DNA of 5,826 bases, from the NCBI GenBank assembly GCA_003551745.1, contig PUNI01000543.1, forward strand, positions 1 to 5,826. Reading direction: 5' to 3'. The notes under the pieces were generated by a model that did not search any database, had not been told where the DNA came from, and worked only from the letters and a program-made list of their open reading frames with translations. Position 1 is the first letter of the stretch. Each line of letters starts with the position of its first letter. Origin of the DNA: Paracoccaceae bacterium. GTDB lineage: Bacteria > Pseudomonadota > Alphaproteobacteria > Rhodobacterales > Rhodobacteraceae. Of this stretch, positions 4,946-5,826 are shown piece after piece. Both the position numbers and the translations under genes were made by a program.

Positions 4946-5821
4946 ATGTCGGCGGAGACACAGGCGACACGACGCTACGTCAGGGCGACCATGGCGGGCG
5001 AACTTCTGGATGCAGCGACGGAACGGAGGCTTGCCGTTGCGTGGCGCGACCAGAGGGACGAAGCGTCGCTGCACCGGCTGATCTCGGCCTATTCCCGACT
5101 GGCGGTGTCGATGGCGGGCCGTTTCCGGCGCTACGGGCTGCCCTATGAGGATCTGGTGCAGCAGGCCAATCTCGGTCTGATGCGGGCGGCCGAGAAGTTC
5201 GACCCCGACAATGGCGCGCGCTTTTCCACCTATGCCCGCTGGTGGATCAAGGCCTCGATCCAGGATTACGTGATGCGCAACCTGTCGGTGGTGCGCACCG
5301 CCACCAATGCCGCGCAGAAGAAGCTCTTCTTCAACATGCGCCGGGTGCAGGCTGCGCTGGAGCGCGGCGGCGACGGGAGCCTCGGCTCCCGGGCGCTGGC
5401 GCAGGGCATCGCTACGGAACTCTGCGTGCCGGTGGCGGAGGTGGAGCTGATGATCGGCCGGATGGCCGGGCCCGACCTGTCGCTGAACGCGCCGCAAAGC
5501 GACGGCGGCGAATCCCGCGAATGGCTCGAGCTTCTGGAGGACGAGGCGCCGGCCGCCGAGGAACTGGTGCTCGAACGGATGGAATCGGATCACCGCCGGA
5601 CGATCCTCACCGAAGCGCTGATGACCCTCCCCCAGCGCGAGCGCCGCATCCTCGTCGAGCGCCATCTCGCCGACGCGCCGAGCACGCTCACGGAACTGGG
5701 CGCCCAGCTGGGTATCTCGAAGGAGCGGGTGCGCCAGCTCGAGGAGCGCGCGCTGAAGCGGATGCGCGCCCAGGTCACCGATGCCGCCCCCGGCCTCGCC
5801 CCGGTGGTGGCCGCCGCCTGA
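4946..5821 (+). CDS. rpoH: RpoH-family (sigma-32-like) alternative sigma factor
   Basis: This 291-residue sigma factor directs RNA polymerase to a stress regulon. Region 2 is clear: RYGLPYEDLVQQANLGLM (62-79), KFDPDNGARFSTYARWWIK (84-102) and ASIQDYVMRN (103-112). QKKLFFNMRR (124-133) is the RpoH box that marks the family. LSLNAPQ at 178-184 and REWLELLED at 191-199 are typical of alphaproteobacterial RpoH. Region 4 holds the -35-binding helix-turn-helix, TLTELGAQLGISKERVRQLEERALKRM (about 247-273). The N-terminal MAGELLDAATE and the RN.S.VRT phrase resemble the RpoHII branch. However, the usual Trp after VMRN is Leu113, and SVVRTATNAAQK differs from both main alphaproteobacterial types as I remember them, so it may be an extra paralogue. 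The ATG follows GGAGGA by 8 bases. No RpoE-type promoter (TGATC) is visible upstream; a palindrome over the promoter points to control by the divergent MarR. Confidence 0.9.
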   Translation: MSAETQATRRYVRATMAGELLDAATERRLAVAWRDQRDEASLHRLISAYSRLAVSMAGRFRRYGLPYEDLVQQANLGLMRAAEKFDPDNGARFSTYARWWIKASIQDYVMRNLSVVRTATNAAQKKLFFNMRRVQAALERGGDGSLGSRALAQGIATELCVPVAEVELMIGRMAGPDLSLNAPQSDGGESREWLELLEDEAPAAEELVLERMESDHRRTILTEALMTLPQRERRILVERHLADAPSTLTELGAQLGISKERVRQLEERALKRMRAQVTDAAPGLAPVVAAA

Positions 5822-5826
5822 GGCAC

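Noticed and set aside
4643..5665. Long minus-strand open frame antisense to the sigma factor
   Set aside because: It crosses the marR/sigma promoter region and lies opposite a well-supported sigma factor; His/Arg-rich shadow.
1..5826. tRNA, rRNA, CRISPR array, insertion sequence or prophage genes
   Set aside because: No repeat-spacer pattern, transposase, integrase or tRNA-like fold was seen; nearly all sequence is accounted for by the nine genes.

Overview
This window looks like ordinary chromosome from a GC-rich alphaproteobacterium, most likely Rhodobacterales. I infer this from the near-exclusive G/C third positions, a free-standing CHCC zinc-finger protein (NDUFS6-like), an RpoH-family sigma factor of the RpoHII type, and a small protein that resembles DUF6522. 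I see no mobile element, CRISPR array, tRNA or rRNA. It is densely coded: nine genes, and no gap longer than about 135 bases.

Layout, left to right. Positions 1-1139 (minus) hold the N-terminal 379 codons of DNA polymerase I (polA), which runs off the left edge. Divergent from it, 1196-1696 (plus) encodes a small secreted six-cysteine protein of unknown function, read from a GTG start. Its 3' end overlaps, tail to tail, a 70-residue CHCC zinc-finger protein (1672-1884, minus). A DUF805 membrane protein (1957-2415, minus) lies upstream of the zinc-finger gene on the same strand. Divergent from DUF805 is a YadG/DrrA-type ABC exporter ATPase (2550-3491, plus) with no permease beside it. It converges, with a 4-base gap, on a HIT-family hydrolase (3496-3888, minus).

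The right third is the most interesting part. A MarR-type regulator with an extra C-terminal cysteine cluster (4282-4851, minus) is joined by a TGATG stop/start overlap to a DUF6522-like protein (3971-4282, minus). The pair is divergent from an RpoH-family alternative sigma factor (4946-5821, plus). The 94-base region between them is far more AT-rich than its surroundings. It appears to hold two back-to-back promoters with overlapping -35 boxes (TTGACA on plus, TTGTCA on minus) and two palindromes: a 25-bp TTTTAGT/ACTAAAA element over the sigma -10 and start region, and ATAGCG-AAG-CGCTAT inside the marR promoter. The marR promoter is placed so that its transcript would begin at or next to the ATG, and there is no Shine-Dalgarno sequence.

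My working hypothesis is a small regulatory module. A metal- or redox-sensing MarR protein, co-translated with a DUF6522-like partner, would repress both itself and a stress sigma factor, and would release the sigma regulon when the cysteine cluster is modified. The gene families and DNA motifs are read from the sequence; the circuit and its signal are inference.
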